From: Triatoma infestans
Lineage: Eukaryota; Arthropoda; Insecta; Hemiptera; Reduviidae
Reading direction: 5' to 3'
DNA: 64,000 nucleotides
Assembly (NCBI GenBank): GCA_011037195.1
Contig: JAAEAF010006172.1
Span: 1-64,000 of the forward strand
Shown here: piece by piece, positions 34,503 through 45,690 of the stretch
How positions within the stretch are numbered: the first letter of the stretch is position 1
How the letters are laid out: every line of letters starts with the position of its first letter
The notes under the pieces: model-generated
Told to the model about the DNA's origin: nothing
The model's input: only the letters and a program-made list of their open reading frames with translations
Databases searched by the model: none
Made by a program: the position numbers and the translations under genes

Positions 34503-35760
34503 TTTTTAGTTGAAACATTTTTCAGAAAAAAAAAAATTTGATTTTTGAGAGATTTTGGGTGTTTGTCAGTTTGTTTGGTTTAAATTAACTGCGCAAGCTT
34601 TGTTGGTTTTTGACAGAGAGCGCTGTACACAAGTCCACTTACGTAATATAACGGTATAACTTCTATCTACTACCTTGTTTCTATAGCCAGCCCTGTTTGT
34701 TGCATCTCAATTGTGAATCCCCCAATTTTAAAGATTCTTTCGTGTTTGTATGAGTTAATACAAAATAATAAAAAAATTATGTATGTAAAGAAATTATCTA
34801 AGGATTTGTTGTGATTAATAAGATAACAGAGAATTAAAACAAGACACTTTCCACAAAGTTTATTATCTGATGAACCTGGTTGTTATTTAAAGTGGACCGT
34901 TGTTGTATATAATTTTGTGTATTGCCCGCCTCTACGAGGTGACAGTGTGTGATAAATAAAGGAGACAGCCGGACGAACGACGTCCCCTCCCCCCACTCTT
35001 CATGCACACTAGAGGGACGTGAGTAACTGTACTAGTAAATACTACAACACTACTAGTAGTAGTAATACTAGTACCACAATGACGTCATAACAAACACAAA
35101 TACATTTTACACACAAACATTACATTAAGGGGTTGTGACGTCACGGAACTGTTGGCGCACACGGTGGTGTGTTATCAGAGGAGCGAAAAGTGAGTGAGAG
35201 AGAGATACAAGAGAGTCCTTGTGTGCACTGAACGCTTCTAGTGCAAAGCAGACTTATCACGTCCGTTCAAAGTAGTGGGCTCACGTTCCCGAACCAACTA
35301 GTAGTATATATATTCTCCTCTTTCATTCATTGCCAGTAGGTATAGCCAAGTGAACATGACCGTATCCCATTCATAAATCTAACTCCTTTACCTTTCCCTT
35401 TATGGTGGTCGTTATAAGCAGCTGGTACCATTATAATTCTTAGCATTATTGTCATATCATCTCCCAACTGTTAGTACGTAGTACAGTAAACCTCGTCAAT
35501 CTATACTATACAGTTTTTATCTGTCATACTATTTCAATAAATAAATTAGAACTAATACATTATACAACTACAATAAAATTGTTCAAATCAGTTGTAAATT
35601 GCACGATTAATATCTAGAGAATAAAAGTATAACAGTGCTGTCAGCTTCCAATTCAACTTTTAGCAAAACAAATTCTAACTTTTAAAGAAATTTGCAACAA
35701 TAAATGCAAAAGTAAACGGGGCTATCAAATTCAATAATTGTTGTAAAATTATTAACCTTT
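34503..35760. other. Relatively unique stretch
   Basis: Apart from tandem CTA/GTA triplets near 35035-35075, no repeat family of this window is found here. No coding frame is seen either. This is the longest stretch that looks like ordinary host sequence with mixed composition. Confidence 0.35.
35080..35143. promoter_or_regulatory. Pair of CRE-like TGACGTCA sites
   Basis: TGACGTCA occurs at 35080-35087 and again at 35136-35143, 56 bp apart. Both are perfect palindromes of the CREB/ATF type. GAGTGAGAGAGAGA lies downstream near 35190, and a TATATATATTC stretch lies at about 35304. A promoter here is inference. Confidence 0.3.
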
Positions 35761-35779
35761 CGAAATTCTAATGCCCAAC

Positions 35780-36475
35780 AGAGGGGCCTGGAACCATGGT
35801 CCACCAATTTTAACCGACACCATGTGTACCTGGACGGCTTCAGGATGAAAGAAAGTATAGGAACCGGGGTACAGGGCTAACCCGAGGTATGACAACTCGA
35901 TAAGCCTAAGTAAGCTAGCTGCAGTTTTTCAGATAGAGCCACTGATCACTCCAGAGTCGTCACCTTCTTAGACAGCCAGGCTGCTTTACGAGTAATCAGC
36001 TCATACCAGGTTAACTCGAGGCAGGTGTGCGGCTACCTGGATATAGTCATGGCTTATTTGTAGCCAAAATAAGCTTCTCCTAATTTCAGTATCCGAGCTT
36101 TGCCCGGAAAGGTTTTCCAAAGTAACCCTCATTGGACCTGAACGTTTCTGCGGCACTGCCATCAGAGATTGGGTGTATCCATCGATCACAAGAATAGTGG
36201 GTTAAAAAAACCTAGGCCGGAGGCAGACGACAATGCTTTATTAACAGCCACTCGCCCTGGTCATACGGATGACAGTAGCCCATCTTACTGGCCGCTGTAG
36301 TGTTAACGGGCACATGCATGGCATGTGCCTGACAACAGATAGCTGGTGTAGATTTTGTCAGGAAGAAGAAGAAGAAGAAGAAACAGGGCTTATTTGGCAA
36401 AAATTTCTCCTCTTTGGAGAGGTAAAACTGACGCCTTCAAGCATCATCCAGAATCTCCCTCCAGACTCGTAAGTC
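35780..36475 (+). pseudogene. LINE RNase H and cysteine-tail remnant
   Basis: Degraded plus-strand pieces in order: TDGFRMKESIGTG (first catalytic D), FLDSQAALRVISSYQVNS (D), then after many stops LTGRCSVNGHMHGMCLTTDS and CRFCQEEEEEEE (the GAA triplets at 36364-36381 expanded the E run). Old and inactive. Confidence 0.6.
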
Positions 36476-36639
36476 TAATTATGCAGAGGCTGTTCTAACT
36501 TGTGGTTGCGACAATAGATCGACTCGGAATAGCCAGAATTTAACATTATTTACATTGATATCAAATTACCATAAATTAATATCAGACAAAGTGATTATTG
36601 CGTAATATGAATCTAAAATTTTATAAGGTAAACTTCCCC

Positions 36640-36992
36640 TATTACTTAAGTGATGGATATTTATGTATGTAGATAATATAAGAAGTTAAAATAAAATCGT
36701 AAAAATCGATAAAAATCATAAAAAACTGAAAAAACATTCAATAAAGTCGCAAATTCAGTTGATGGATTTTGTCCGAAATCTTCGTGTCTGATGAGGTGAT
36801 AGTTTCCAAAATAGAATACCAACTTTGAGCTACCTGGCGACTCTTCATGTTTGAAATATTCTGTTAAAACACACGTACTATAAAAAAAGTTTTTCATATT
36901 CAGGAAGTCCTCAAAGCATGTATTTCCGGTGAAAACTCAATTTCCAAAATCTGGCACGATCGCAGTACTTCCTCTTACTAGGTGTAAGAGAA
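36640..36992 (+). mobile_element. Family H 3'-part fragment
   Basis: AAAGTCGCAAATTCAGTTGATGG (degraded unit mark), ATACCAACTTTGAGCTACC, CTCAAAGCATGTATTTCCGGTG and GGCACGATCGCAGTACTTCC, ending at the hairpin TCTTACTAGGTGTAAGAG. Confidence 0.55.
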
Positions 36993-37485
36993 AAAAAAGG
37001 ATCACAGAAGTTAAGACTTCAATTAAGTATCACTAGATTAATATATCCCTCGTCTCACAAATCCTACCTTATTCTTACTTCCCTTCGCTTTTTGGCAGCA
37101 TCAACATTTGTGAACAACTAACTTCCAGGATGGAATTAAACGAAGATTTAAAATTAGAATCTTGAGAATTCTGCGAAATTTGTATCTTCTTCCATAGAAC
37201 TAAATTAGTTTCTCAAACAGGTGAGATACTAATACAACAATATTTAGGCTCAAATAGACAATTTCGGTTACCCCTCTAGTTTTATGGCGCCTAATTTTAC
37301 TTTATCAGTAAAATGTTTAAAATATAATAAAGTTTATTATTTAGATAAGTAAATGTTCTATAGCCGTGATCGCAAATGGATATTTTGATCTAACACAATC
37401 TCTATCTTAAACGGCTTTTGTACCTAATTACGAATCGAATAATGTAGCATCGGATATCAGGAAAAAATTTATTTTTGCACAGCTA
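36993..37485. other. Unassigned AT-rich stretch
   Basis: No domain, RNA signature or family match. Confidence 0.35.
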
Positions 37486-37521
37486 TCCGTCAGTGTTTGT
37501 ATTTTAAATTTAGCCCTAAAC

Positions 37522-38391
37522 GCTTTCGACAACTTAAAAGACTCCTGGACAACAAAAGACTAATTTATACATCTATTTTAAAGCCTATCTGGGCATACGG
37601 AATAGAACTATGGGGTTCTACCAAAACGCATAAATCTCCAAAGACTCCAATCCCTACAATCCAGAATCTTCCATCACATTGTAAACGCTCCTTTTTACGT
37701 TTCCAACCGAACCATACATAATGATCTTAATATATCGTTCATTGCTCAAGTTGCCCAAACCCGTTACAAGAAATTCCATATTAACCTACAGAGACACACA
37801 CAAACCCTTTCATTCAAAGTGGTGGTTGCTTCCGCAGAGCTGGAAAGCATCAGAGACATTTTCCGTGATAGCGTGCTTCATTTAGTTCGGGCGTTCGCCC
37901 ATCTTCAGGATGCGTTTTTCAGACAGTGTGACAACACAGACTTGCACAGAGAAATTCAGTTGTACACACTGAATTTTATAAGTTCAGTTTTCAGTTTCAG
38001 TTTTTCAAGTTCAGTTTCAGAATTTTCATTTCAAGTTTCACACTTACACACTGAGAGTGTGTAAAACTGAATTTGCTCTGTGCAAGTCTGTGTTGTCACA
38101 CTGTCTGAAAAACGCATTCTAAAGATGGACGAACGCCCGAAACCGGTCGATGACCACAAAATGAAGCAGGCTACCACGGAAAATGTCTCTGATCCTTTCA
38201 TTCAACACCTGTTTTCCCGAACACTTCCTAATAACCCTCCTAGACGTCTTAAAAGACAATGGCCTCGTGACCTCCCCTCAAGTAAAGAGAGCCTTCTCCA
38301 CTCATTTTGTATGTATGTTATTTGTATGATTGTTACTTATAGCGCTATCGCGCTGATTGTAGTATGAATAAATATTTAAAAAAAAAAAGAA
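37522..38391 (+). mobile_element. Jockey-like element, 5'-truncated, with an IR element inside
   Basis: The remains of the reverse transcriptase C-terminus are FRQLKRLLDNKRLIYTSILK, PIWAYGIELWGSTK, QSRIFHHIVNAPFYVSN-like, then after the insertion PNNPPRRLKRQWPRDL. It ends with AATAAATATTTAAAAAAAAAAA. A 10-bp target duplication AGCCCTAAAC lies at 37512-37521 and 38392-38401, so both ends are known. The IR element 37818-38193 landed in it later. Confidence 0.85.
37818..38193. mobile_element. IR element 2 (hammerhead-core inverted repeat)
   Basis: A 376-bp inverted-arm element inside the Jockey sequence, with a perfect 12-bp target duplication CCTTTCATTCAA (37806-37817; 38194-38205). The right arm has CTAAAGATGG..., a mutated core ending in CGAAAC (38119-38143). 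The left arm lost about 15 bp across the GAAAC side (TTTAGTTCGGGCG). It has the asymmetric long end GTGGTGGTTG...CAGAGCTGG at left. Spacer DNA has TTTCAG-type short repeats (37981-38040). Confidence 0.85.
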
Positions 38392-38439
38392 AGCCCTAAA
38401 CAATTCTTCGAAGTGGTTCAGATAACCCAAAATGTTGGA

Positions 38440-38975
38440 TATCCCTGCTCTAAAGTATCACATCACAATATATGGTTCTATACTACCTATATAATTTTTG
38501 ATACATTGTTAGAATTCCAAATTTGAAGAAAATCGGTCAACCAAAAGTGCGACTTTACTCAATAGACTTCACAACTTCACAACTTTTTTTGGAATTTATT
38601 GGAAAACCGGTCTTAAACGGTTTAATTTTGATTAAACTTTGGAATGCTTATTGCACAGACATAAACCTAACACTTTTATTTGAAACATTTTTCTAGTGAA
38701 ATTGATTTTACGGTATTCTGAGGAATATGTGACGATATGTTTCTAATGTTATTTGAGTTTCTATATTATTTTGGCATATTGACTTCTGGATTCTAGAGAG
38801 TAAACACGTACAGTTTTCACGTGCCATTTGTATTAACAACCAATATATTTCCTTTCGTTTCCCATATTTATGCTAACGAAACTGAGTAATATTTTCAAAG
38901 CTTAAAGAAAGCTTTGCTTGATATTTTATCAGGGTTGAAAAGAAAGTCGTATGAGTGATTCACAGATTTTTTAAG
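38440..38975 (-). mobile_element. Family H diverged copy
   Basis: AATTCCAAATTTGAAGAAAATCGG, a unit mark AACCAAAAGTGCGACTTTACT, AACACTTTTATTTGAAACATTTTT and an end GAAAGTCGTATGAGTGATTCACAGATTTT. The 3' terminal TTCACAGA corresponds to TTTCACACCAGA. Confidence 0.5.
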
Positions 38976-39031
38976 AAATTTTCCAACAGATCTCCCAATC
39001 CTGTATTAATGTTTCGTTAGAGACTAAAATA

Positions 39032-39926
39032 ATCTGAGACAATGCGTGTCCTTATTATTATTAACAACCTCGGGTGGGCTATATCCCGGCACTGCAGCCA
39101 ACAGAGGCTTATTGTGCCACTCCCGATGGTTCCTAGTAGACAAACCCTCCCTCCTTAAGAAGTTTGAGGGCCTTCACCTCCAGGTCATTTTGAGCTACTA
39201 TCTCCTCAGGTCGCAAAGTACCAAAGGTTTCATACCTCAATTTAATTATTGCAACGCAATCGAACAACAGGTGGGAGGCCGTTTCCTCCTCTTCCTGACA
39301 TAGTCTGCACAAGGGTTCCGCTCGAATGAGTCCTACCTTGTACAGATGTTTCCTGAACCTACCATGACCCGTAAATAGTCCCGTCACCAGAGAAATCTGG
39401 CTCCTACTCAGACTAAGAGTAATTCGGGTTCTTCGTTTACACAGTCCTGGCATCATCCTTTTACTGTGTATGACACCCGGGCTCCCCCTCCAGAGCTCTT
39501 CATGCTTACTGCGACACCACTCTCTAATCGCTGCACGAATCGCTCCGCCAGTTATCCCCAGGACCGGCTCTGGACCAATGAACGGAGTATTTGCCCCATT
39601 CCTGGCCAGTTGATCAGCTGTCTCATTACCCTCCCTACATGCCCCTCCCTACATTACCGTCTCATTAGCTCCCTGCATGTCCCCAGGCACCCTTAGCAGC
39701 TGTACCTTGTTGTGCCTGGAGAGTCTCACCAATGCCTCACGACATTCCTTCACTAGAGATTAGGCAGTTCTGTAAGCCTCTAGGTCTTTCAGTGCGCCTG
39801 ACTATCCGAGCAAATGCATATGACCTTGCCCCTTGGAACTCTACGAAGGTTCTCCTCGGCACAGACTGTAATGGCAAAAACTTCAGCCTGGAATATAGTG
39901 GAATACCATGCTATCCTAGGCCATGT
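39032..39926 (-). pseudogene. LINE-D RNase H and C-terminal fragment
   Basis: The minus-strand frame 39456-39133 reads SQISLVTGLFTGHGRFRKHL, then CRLCQEEEETASHLLFDCVA and LRYETFGTLRPEEIV. Upstream, RNase H pieces with stops continue to about 39900 (SRLKFLPLQSVPR region; HNKVQLLRVPG). The 3' side has GCAGCCAACAGAGGCTTATTGTG, shared with 52570 and 47700. CTAAAATA at 39024-39031 and 39927-39934 may be the target duplication. Confidence 0.75.
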
Positions 39927-39994
39927 CTAAAATATTATTTAGATAATAGAATATGTAATTAAACTGAAAAAAAAAAAAAAAAACACTTTGGAGA

Positions 39995-40210
39995 GAAGGG
40001 AATAGGTAAGTAGTTAGCGTACTGGATTTCCACGCGGAGGACCCGAGTTCGAGTCCCGCTCTGTGCTACCCTTAGATTTTTTCTTCGTAGGAGCCTCTAC
40101 AGCTCACTGTCTGTATCAAGAGAGCACTGTCCGGAGGCCGGCAGTGCACTGAGAAGGCTCCGGGCACCAATGATCATAGTATTGAGCGCCTTAAATTAAA
40201 AAAAAAAATT
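39995..40210 (+). mobile_element. SINE-A copy
   Basis: tRNA-like head with A box (GGTAAGTAGTTAGCG region) and B box (GAGTTCGAGTCCC). It is followed by the diagnostic body TACCCTTAGATTTT, GTAGGAGCCTCTACAGCTCACTG and GGAGGCCGGCAGTGC. The tail is CTTAAATTAAAAAAAAAAATTAAATAAAAT. It is inserted at the edge of a family H copy. Confidence 0.8.
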
Positions 40211-40219
40211 AAATAAAAT

Positions 40220-40953
40220 AAAAAAACTTTAGAGGGAAACATAAACCCAAGACGCGTCCAAAACCCCTCTTAAATGGAACTTTCCGGAAATTATATGTGT
40301 AGTTAATGTAACAAGTTTAAAGGAAATCATGAGAGGAGCCATTTCCGAGAAAATCGCAAATGTGGTACTTCCGGTTGATGGATTTTGATCAAAACCTTAC
40401 TGTAGGGTTGTTGTGGTTGGTTTCGCCAGAGCTGGAAAGTATCAGAAATATTTTCCATGATAGCGTGCTTCTTTTTTTGTGGTGATCGACTGGTTTGAGG
40501 CGTTCGCCAATTATCAGGAATGTTTTTGTCAAAAACAGTGTGGATAGTATAGACTTATACAGAGCAAATTTAGTTAATACATTATCTATCAACTAAAGAA
40601 AGAGTGTATCAACTAAATTTGCTCTGTGTAAGGCTATACTATTCACACTGCCTTGACAAAAACATTCTGATGATGGATGAACGCCCGAAACCGGATCAAT
40701 GACCACAAATAGAAGCAGGCTATCATGGAAAATATCTCTGATTATTTGTGTAGGGTCCACATAATAGCATTTAAGCTAAATATTACAAGTTTGAACTTTC
40801 TCTGAGTTTCGCTTTTTTTTGACCCCATACACCCACATAAACCAATTTCTAAAAATCACTTTTTCTGACTCAGGGGACCTCAAAATATGAAAACTCGATA
40901 TCAAAAATTTAACACGATAGCAATGTTTTCTTTTACAGTAAATAAGAGAAGGT
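40220..40953 (+). mobile_element. Family H copy split by an IR element
   Basis: Left part 40220-40400: CTTTAGAGGGAAACATAAACCC and GGTACTTCCGGTTGATGG. After the IR element it resumes at 40749 and ends GAAAACTCGATATC, TTAACACGATAGCAATG and AATAAGAGAAGGT. The order is right for a single copy, so the IR insertion is younger. Confidence 0.6.
40409..40748. mobile_element. IR element 3 (hammerhead-core inverted repeat)
   Basis: A 340-bp element with an 8-bp target duplication TGTAGGGT (40401-40408; 40749-40756). The right arm carries CTGATGA, T, GGAT-GAAC-GCCC and GAAAC (40667-40691), a recognisable core with a mismatched stem. The left-arm core is more decayed (CTGATAATTGGCG...TCAAAC on minus). 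Long end GTTGTGGTTGG...CAGAGCTGG at left. Confidence 0.75.
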
Positions 40954-41450
40954 AAAAAAAAAAGAAAAAAGATTTATGCCATTTTAAAAAAAATAATAAT
41001 ATTAATAAAAGAATAGATAATAAAAGATACTGCATATTGAACATACAATCTGAATAAAGAATTAATGCAGGTAATATTAAGAAGACAAGAGTTTTAGTAG
41101 TGGGGAGTTGGTTGTCTGGCGGTAAGTATGCATGAGTCAATCAGACAGAAATAGTTGGGAAGTCTCTCGTTTCTGTTCCCCCCTGTACACATTCCACTCA
41201 TGGTTTCCTGTATTCTTTTATAACACTTTCATCACTAATCTCTTATTCCAGGCCGTGCATACACAAGTAAACATTATTATCGGACTAATCATTCGATAAC
41301 AAGTTAAACTTGAATATAAACGAACTCTTAGTATTAGTTTTTTTTTTTTTTTTTTAAATACCTTCTGTGATAAAAGCAAAAATTAGATGGATTGATAAAA
41401 ATATCAGCTGCATTTATGCGAAATAGTAATTTAAAAAAAATAAATAAATA
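40954..41450. other. AT-rich stretch, nothing recognised
   Basis: T-run at 41337-41355; no other signal. Confidence 0.4.
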
Positions 41451-41452
41451 AA

Positions 41453-41700
41453 TCTGATGTGAAACACTCACACAACTTTCTCTTAATGCAATTTAAACTT
41501 CAAACTTGGAATTTTTACTGAATATAGCCGACTAACAATATAAACTAAAAACGTTTATCTATTGATAAAATGTTTCAAATAAAAGTGATAGTTCTACAAG
41601 GGCAAAAAAAAAACTCGTTGGTATCAGGAAACTGAATAAATCGTTGAATCGATTTTTCTTCAAAACCCAAAATTTTGACAACACATTTAATACTGGATTA
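41453..41700 (+). mobile_element. Family H 5'-end fragment
   Basis: TCTGATGTGAAACACTCACACAACTTTCTCTTA, then strongly diverged internal sequence. Confidence 0.5.
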
Positions 41701-41896
41701 ATATTGTATAGGACAGTGATTGGCGAACACAACCCTAAATTGACCAAAGCACGTAAATTCAAAGCCAAACTGACTCTTCAATTCGAATTTGATACATTTT
41801 GTGCTATACTTTATCCTAAAGCCTTTACTAATTGTGGTGATAAAACTATGTATCGGTCGTTGATCTTTCAACTCAGATATATTTTTAGGAAAGGTT

Positions 41897-42170
41897 CTGT
41901 ATGATGTATGTGTGTGTGCGTGTGTGTTGTAAACAAAATATCTCAAAAACGAAAAGTCACTGCCACCGTATAAGACACCAAGATTTCGGCCAAAATCCAT
42001 CAACAGGAAGTGCCTACTTTGCTGAATGGTTTTTTTTCAGTTTTTGTGTTTTTTTGTTTGTTTTTTTTAAAAATGACTCCAACGAATTTCTGTAAACTTC
42101 GTATACTATCACCTAATACTTATCACTTTTATTTAAAACATTTTCCAGGGAAAATTGATTCTTGGCGGTT
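41897..42170 (-). mobile_element. Family H fragment, host of a Jockey insertion
   Basis: A (TG)n-like tract, AAAATATCTCAAAAACGAAAAG, CATCAACAGGAAGTGC, GACTCCAACGAATTTC and ATCACTTTTATTTAAAACATTTT. It resumes after the Jockey element at about 43181 (TTTAAAGTACTACTTCAGAATAA) to about 43500. Confidence 0.5.
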
Positions 42171-42179
42171 ACGGGAGAA

Positions 42180-43171
42180 CATATTCCAGATCTTCTATCT
42201 TTCCAATCCATGCAGGTGTACCCCAAGGCAGTGTCCTTCTCCCTCTCCTATATATTTTCTATACTGCAGATATCCCTTCCCACCCAAAAACAATCCTTCA
42301 TTCCTACGCTGATGACACTTGTATTATTGCTCCAAAATCCCAATCCTGTTTTACGCATCCCGAGCGACTACAATCCCATATCATCTAACCTACAAGACTG
42401 GCTTATCCGGTGGAGAATAAAGGTCACAATCCCACTAAAAGCAAATGCATATCCTTCACCTACCGTCGCGCTACTCTCCCACCCATCCACCTTCATGGAA
42501 CCATAATACCGACAGTCGACAAAGTCCAATATTTAGGACTTTATCTAGAGACAAAAGACTCACTTGGAATTCGCATACACGATTAAAAAGACTACATGAA
42601 CTAATCAGACGTTACAAACTTCTCTCGAGACTACTTGACCGACGCACTAAACTTTCCCTTGAAAACAAAGAAGACTTATCTACAACACTATTATAAAACC
42701 CCACTGGGACATACGGATGCGAGGTCTGGGGTTTGACCAAGCATTCCAACAATCCTATCGCATTCAAGCTTTTCAATCTAAAACCCTCAGAAGAATTTTT
42801 ACCAATGCTCCGTTCTATGTTTCCAACTTAACCCTTCACACAGACCTCAAAATCCCTTTTTTGTCCATCAGTTCATAAAATTACGTTACAAAAAATTCCA
42901 TGACCTCACGTCCAACCATTCTAACCCTTTAGTCCAACAACTCGCTTCTCTTTCTATTCCATATAACACTTCCAGGAGACTGAAACGCCAGTGGCCTCGC
43001 GATCATCTAACTTCTTGTTACCATTTTTTAGTAATAATTAGGGAGTATCTCCACTGGAAGGCAATTCCTAACAAGACATTCACGCCCTTTTATATTCACT
43101 ACCATCATATTCACTTATAATACTGTCTGTATAGTCGTGAATTTCTTAATAAAATACAAAAAAAAAAAAAA
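42180..43171 (+). mobile_element. Jockey-like element, 5'-truncated, 9-bp TSD
   Basis: Plus-strand reverse transcriptase from HAGVPQGSVLLPLLYIFYTA, through SYADDTCIIAPKS (active-site YADD) and LQDWLIRWRIKV, to LTWNSHTRLKRLHELI, RLLDRRTKLSLENKED, a WG..K segment and a RRLKRQWPRDHL end. Several frameshifts are present. It ends AATAAAATAC plus poly(A). The target duplication ACGGGAGAA (42171-42179; 43172-43180) fixes both borders. Confidence 0.9.
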
Positions 43172-43499
43172 ACGGGAGAATAAAGGCATTATGCTTTCCT
43201 TTAAAGTACTACTTCAGAATAATATACGGTTCTACCACTATATAATATAATTACATATTACAACTATATAGTACAATTACACATTAGAAGCATTAATAGA
43301 ATTTCAAATTTGAAGAAAAATCACGATTTTGTAGAATAGTTTTTTGAGTTTTTTTTTGGAATTTTTACGAAAACGGTTATAATGATTTCCTTTAAACTTG
43401 GTATACTAACTGTATAGAAAGAAATATATCACTTTTATTTATAACATATTGACAAAAATGTCTTTATGTGATTCTGAGGAATCTGAGACATTAAAATTC

Positions 43500-43745
43500 A
43501 AATGTGTTTATTTCATTATTGGTCCTCACTACAATGTAATCATTCCCTATCTGCCTCCTCTATTAATGGGTTGTCATTTACCCCTGCACTAGCGTATAGT
43601 TTTTTGTTACGACATATGAGCAAATTTTGTAATTTAATGAAATTTTGTAATTTTATATATTCTATATTAAGAGAAGTATGGTAAAGTCAAGTAAAATTTT
43701 TTGACACTACGGGCCCGCGGGCCATAAGTTCGCTATCCATCATAT
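43500..43745. other. Unassigned stretch with GC palindrome
   Basis: A GGGCCCGCGGGCC palindrome-rich island (43710-43722) is followed by ATAAGTTCGC, within AT-rich DNA. It recalls sequence next to some hAT-type elements, but no ends or transposase were found. Confidence 0.25.
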
Positions 43746-43869
43746 AAGTGATAAAATCATATAATATTTAGAAATGGCACTTTAGAATTTCCAAAGAAAA
43801 CACGATAACAAAAATTTGTAACGAACGCAATGCTTCCTCTTATCAGCTATAGGAGAAAGTAATTAGGAA

Positions 43870-45235
43870 ATTATATGTATATACGAGTATATATACACTT
43901 TCGGAGTCGAATTTTCATCGGAAAAATCGAGTTAGAAATCCCCTGATATGACAAATGAGATTTTTAGAAATTGAACAAAATATCTCAAAACCAAAAAAAA
44001 ATCTGGTGTGAAACACTCACACAACTTTCTCTTACTCCAGTTCTCAAAATCATAATTGACACATTTTATACTTTGTGTACCAAATTTAATGAAATTCGTC
44101 GAAAACTGAAAAAACTGTTCAGTAAAAGCGCACTTCCGGTTTACTAATTTTCTTGAAACTCGGAATTTCAGCCATCTATTTATTTCTAACTAATTATGTT
44201 TGGTTGATAGAATTGTATAATGAACTAGGATAGCACTTTGATGAAAATCTAACCTCACCCCTCCCCTAAAAGTACTCTTAAAAGAAATTTCCCAGAGAAA
44301 TGTTTTAGATAAAAGTTGTAGATCTTTGCATGTTTAGTTTATATACAAAGTTTCAAGAAAATCGTCGGAGTTATTTTTGAGGAAATCGCGAAAAAGTGAA
44401 AAAAAAATCATTTAGTAAAAGGTGGTAAGTAAACGCCACTTTCATTCGTCCGAGTTTTGTCAAAATCGGGATTTCAACCACATTTATTCCTAATTACTAT
44501 TATTTTGGGAACGATAGAATTGTATAAGCAAACCTGAAAATACCACTTAGAGGAAAATCTAACCCACCCCTCCCACAAACTACTGCCCTTACACGATTTT
44601 TTTCCCGGAGAAATGTTTCAAAATAAAATTTTGTAGCTCGTTGTATATATAGTTGATATCCCAGTTCAAATGAAAAACTCGGAGCCATTTTTTAATAAAA
44701 TCGCAAAAAAGAAAAATACAACAATAAAGTGGTACTTCCGTTGAGGCTTTTGACACCCGACTGTCGTATCTTAGGTGATACCTAAACGGAATATCAAGTT
44801 TCAACTTTCTACGATTTTTTGTATTTGAGCTATGCTATTCATTCATACGTACATACATACATACGTACACACACACACACACACACACACACAATTTGCT
44901 AAAAACCACTTTTTTGGACTCAGGGGACTTCAAAACGGATATTTCCGGTGAAAACTCGATATCGAAAATCTGACATGATTACAATACGTCCTCTTACTAG
45001 GATTAAGAGAAAGTAAAAATCACTGGACGTTCAAACTGAAATGTATAATATTCTGTTTAGGAATCAACCACCGACCGCATCCTTGGCCAAAATTTCAGGC
45101 AAAATCTATTAAATGGAAGAACGACTTTACTGAAAGTTTTTATTTTATTTTATTATTTTTTTTATCGCGATTTTCTCGATAATGTCTCAAAGATTTTGTT
45201 CAAAATTCGTATAGAAACTACACATAAAGCTTGCA
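43870..45235 (-). mobile_element. Older family H fragment interrupted by a younger copy
   Basis: The left part (about 43900-43990: GAATTTTCATCGGAAAAATCGAG, CCCCTGATATGAC, AAAATATCTCAAAACC) and the right part (45015-45235: CACTGGACGTTCAAACTG, ATTCTGTTTAGGAATCA, AATGGAAGAACGACTTTACTG) belong to one reverse-oriented copy. The full forward copy 44002-45014 splits it within an A-tract. Confidence 0.55.
44002..45014 (+). mobile_element. Family H element, full copy
   Basis: A 1013-bp copy, TCTGGTGTGAAACACTCACAC to the hairpin and GATTAAGAGAAAGT. It has unit mark GCACTTCCGGTTTAC (about 44130) and damaged later marks (about 44440 and 44737). (CA)n at 44868-44893 is preceded by CATA/CGTA tandem steps. 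Confidence 0.75.
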
Positions 45236-45239
45236 TGCA

Positions 45240-45690
45240 AAATGATACGAAAAAGCTGATTCCGTGGCAAAAATGGCTGTTCTAATGCAATTTCCGTACA
45301 TCAATACATTATCTACATCTGATGTTAAAAACCATTATAAAAAGTTATGCTATTATAGATGGGAAGAATCATTCCAAATCATACCAAATCATCAACCCGA
45401 AAAGGTATATTTTACAGATCCATACAAACTGGTATACCCTGCAAAACCCTGGATCCACAATTATTCCGAAAATAGAAAATTTTACACTACCATAAACAGG
45501 TTTAGTGTTAATCGTAACTATTCACCGCATCACCTAGCTCGCATAGGCGTCACTATCCATGACCCATTCTGCTCTTGTGATTTAAGTATCCCCATTGCCG
45601 ACTCTAACCACATCATATTAACGTGCGAAAAATACACTGACACGATAGAGATCAGCTGTGGAAGGCGTTAGTACGGACTAATTTTGTCCA
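45240..45690 (+). pseudogene. LINE C-terminal fragment
   Basis: The 135-codon frame 45264-45671 has the R-rich/H-rich end module: INRFSVNRNYSPHHLARIG, then DPFCSCDLSIPIADSNHIIL and TCEKY, i.e. C-x-C...H...C as in Jockey/I-group tails. The upstream end (MAKMAVLMQF) runs into family H sequence, so the start is not native. Confidence 0.55.

Noticed and set aside
36364..36381. Acidic E-run as a functional protein feature
   Set aside because: It is a GAA-triplet expansion inside a decayed LINE tail.
43710..43722. GGGCCCGCGGGCC palindrome as an hAT end
   Set aside because: No terminal repeat, 8-bp duplication or transposase was found near it.
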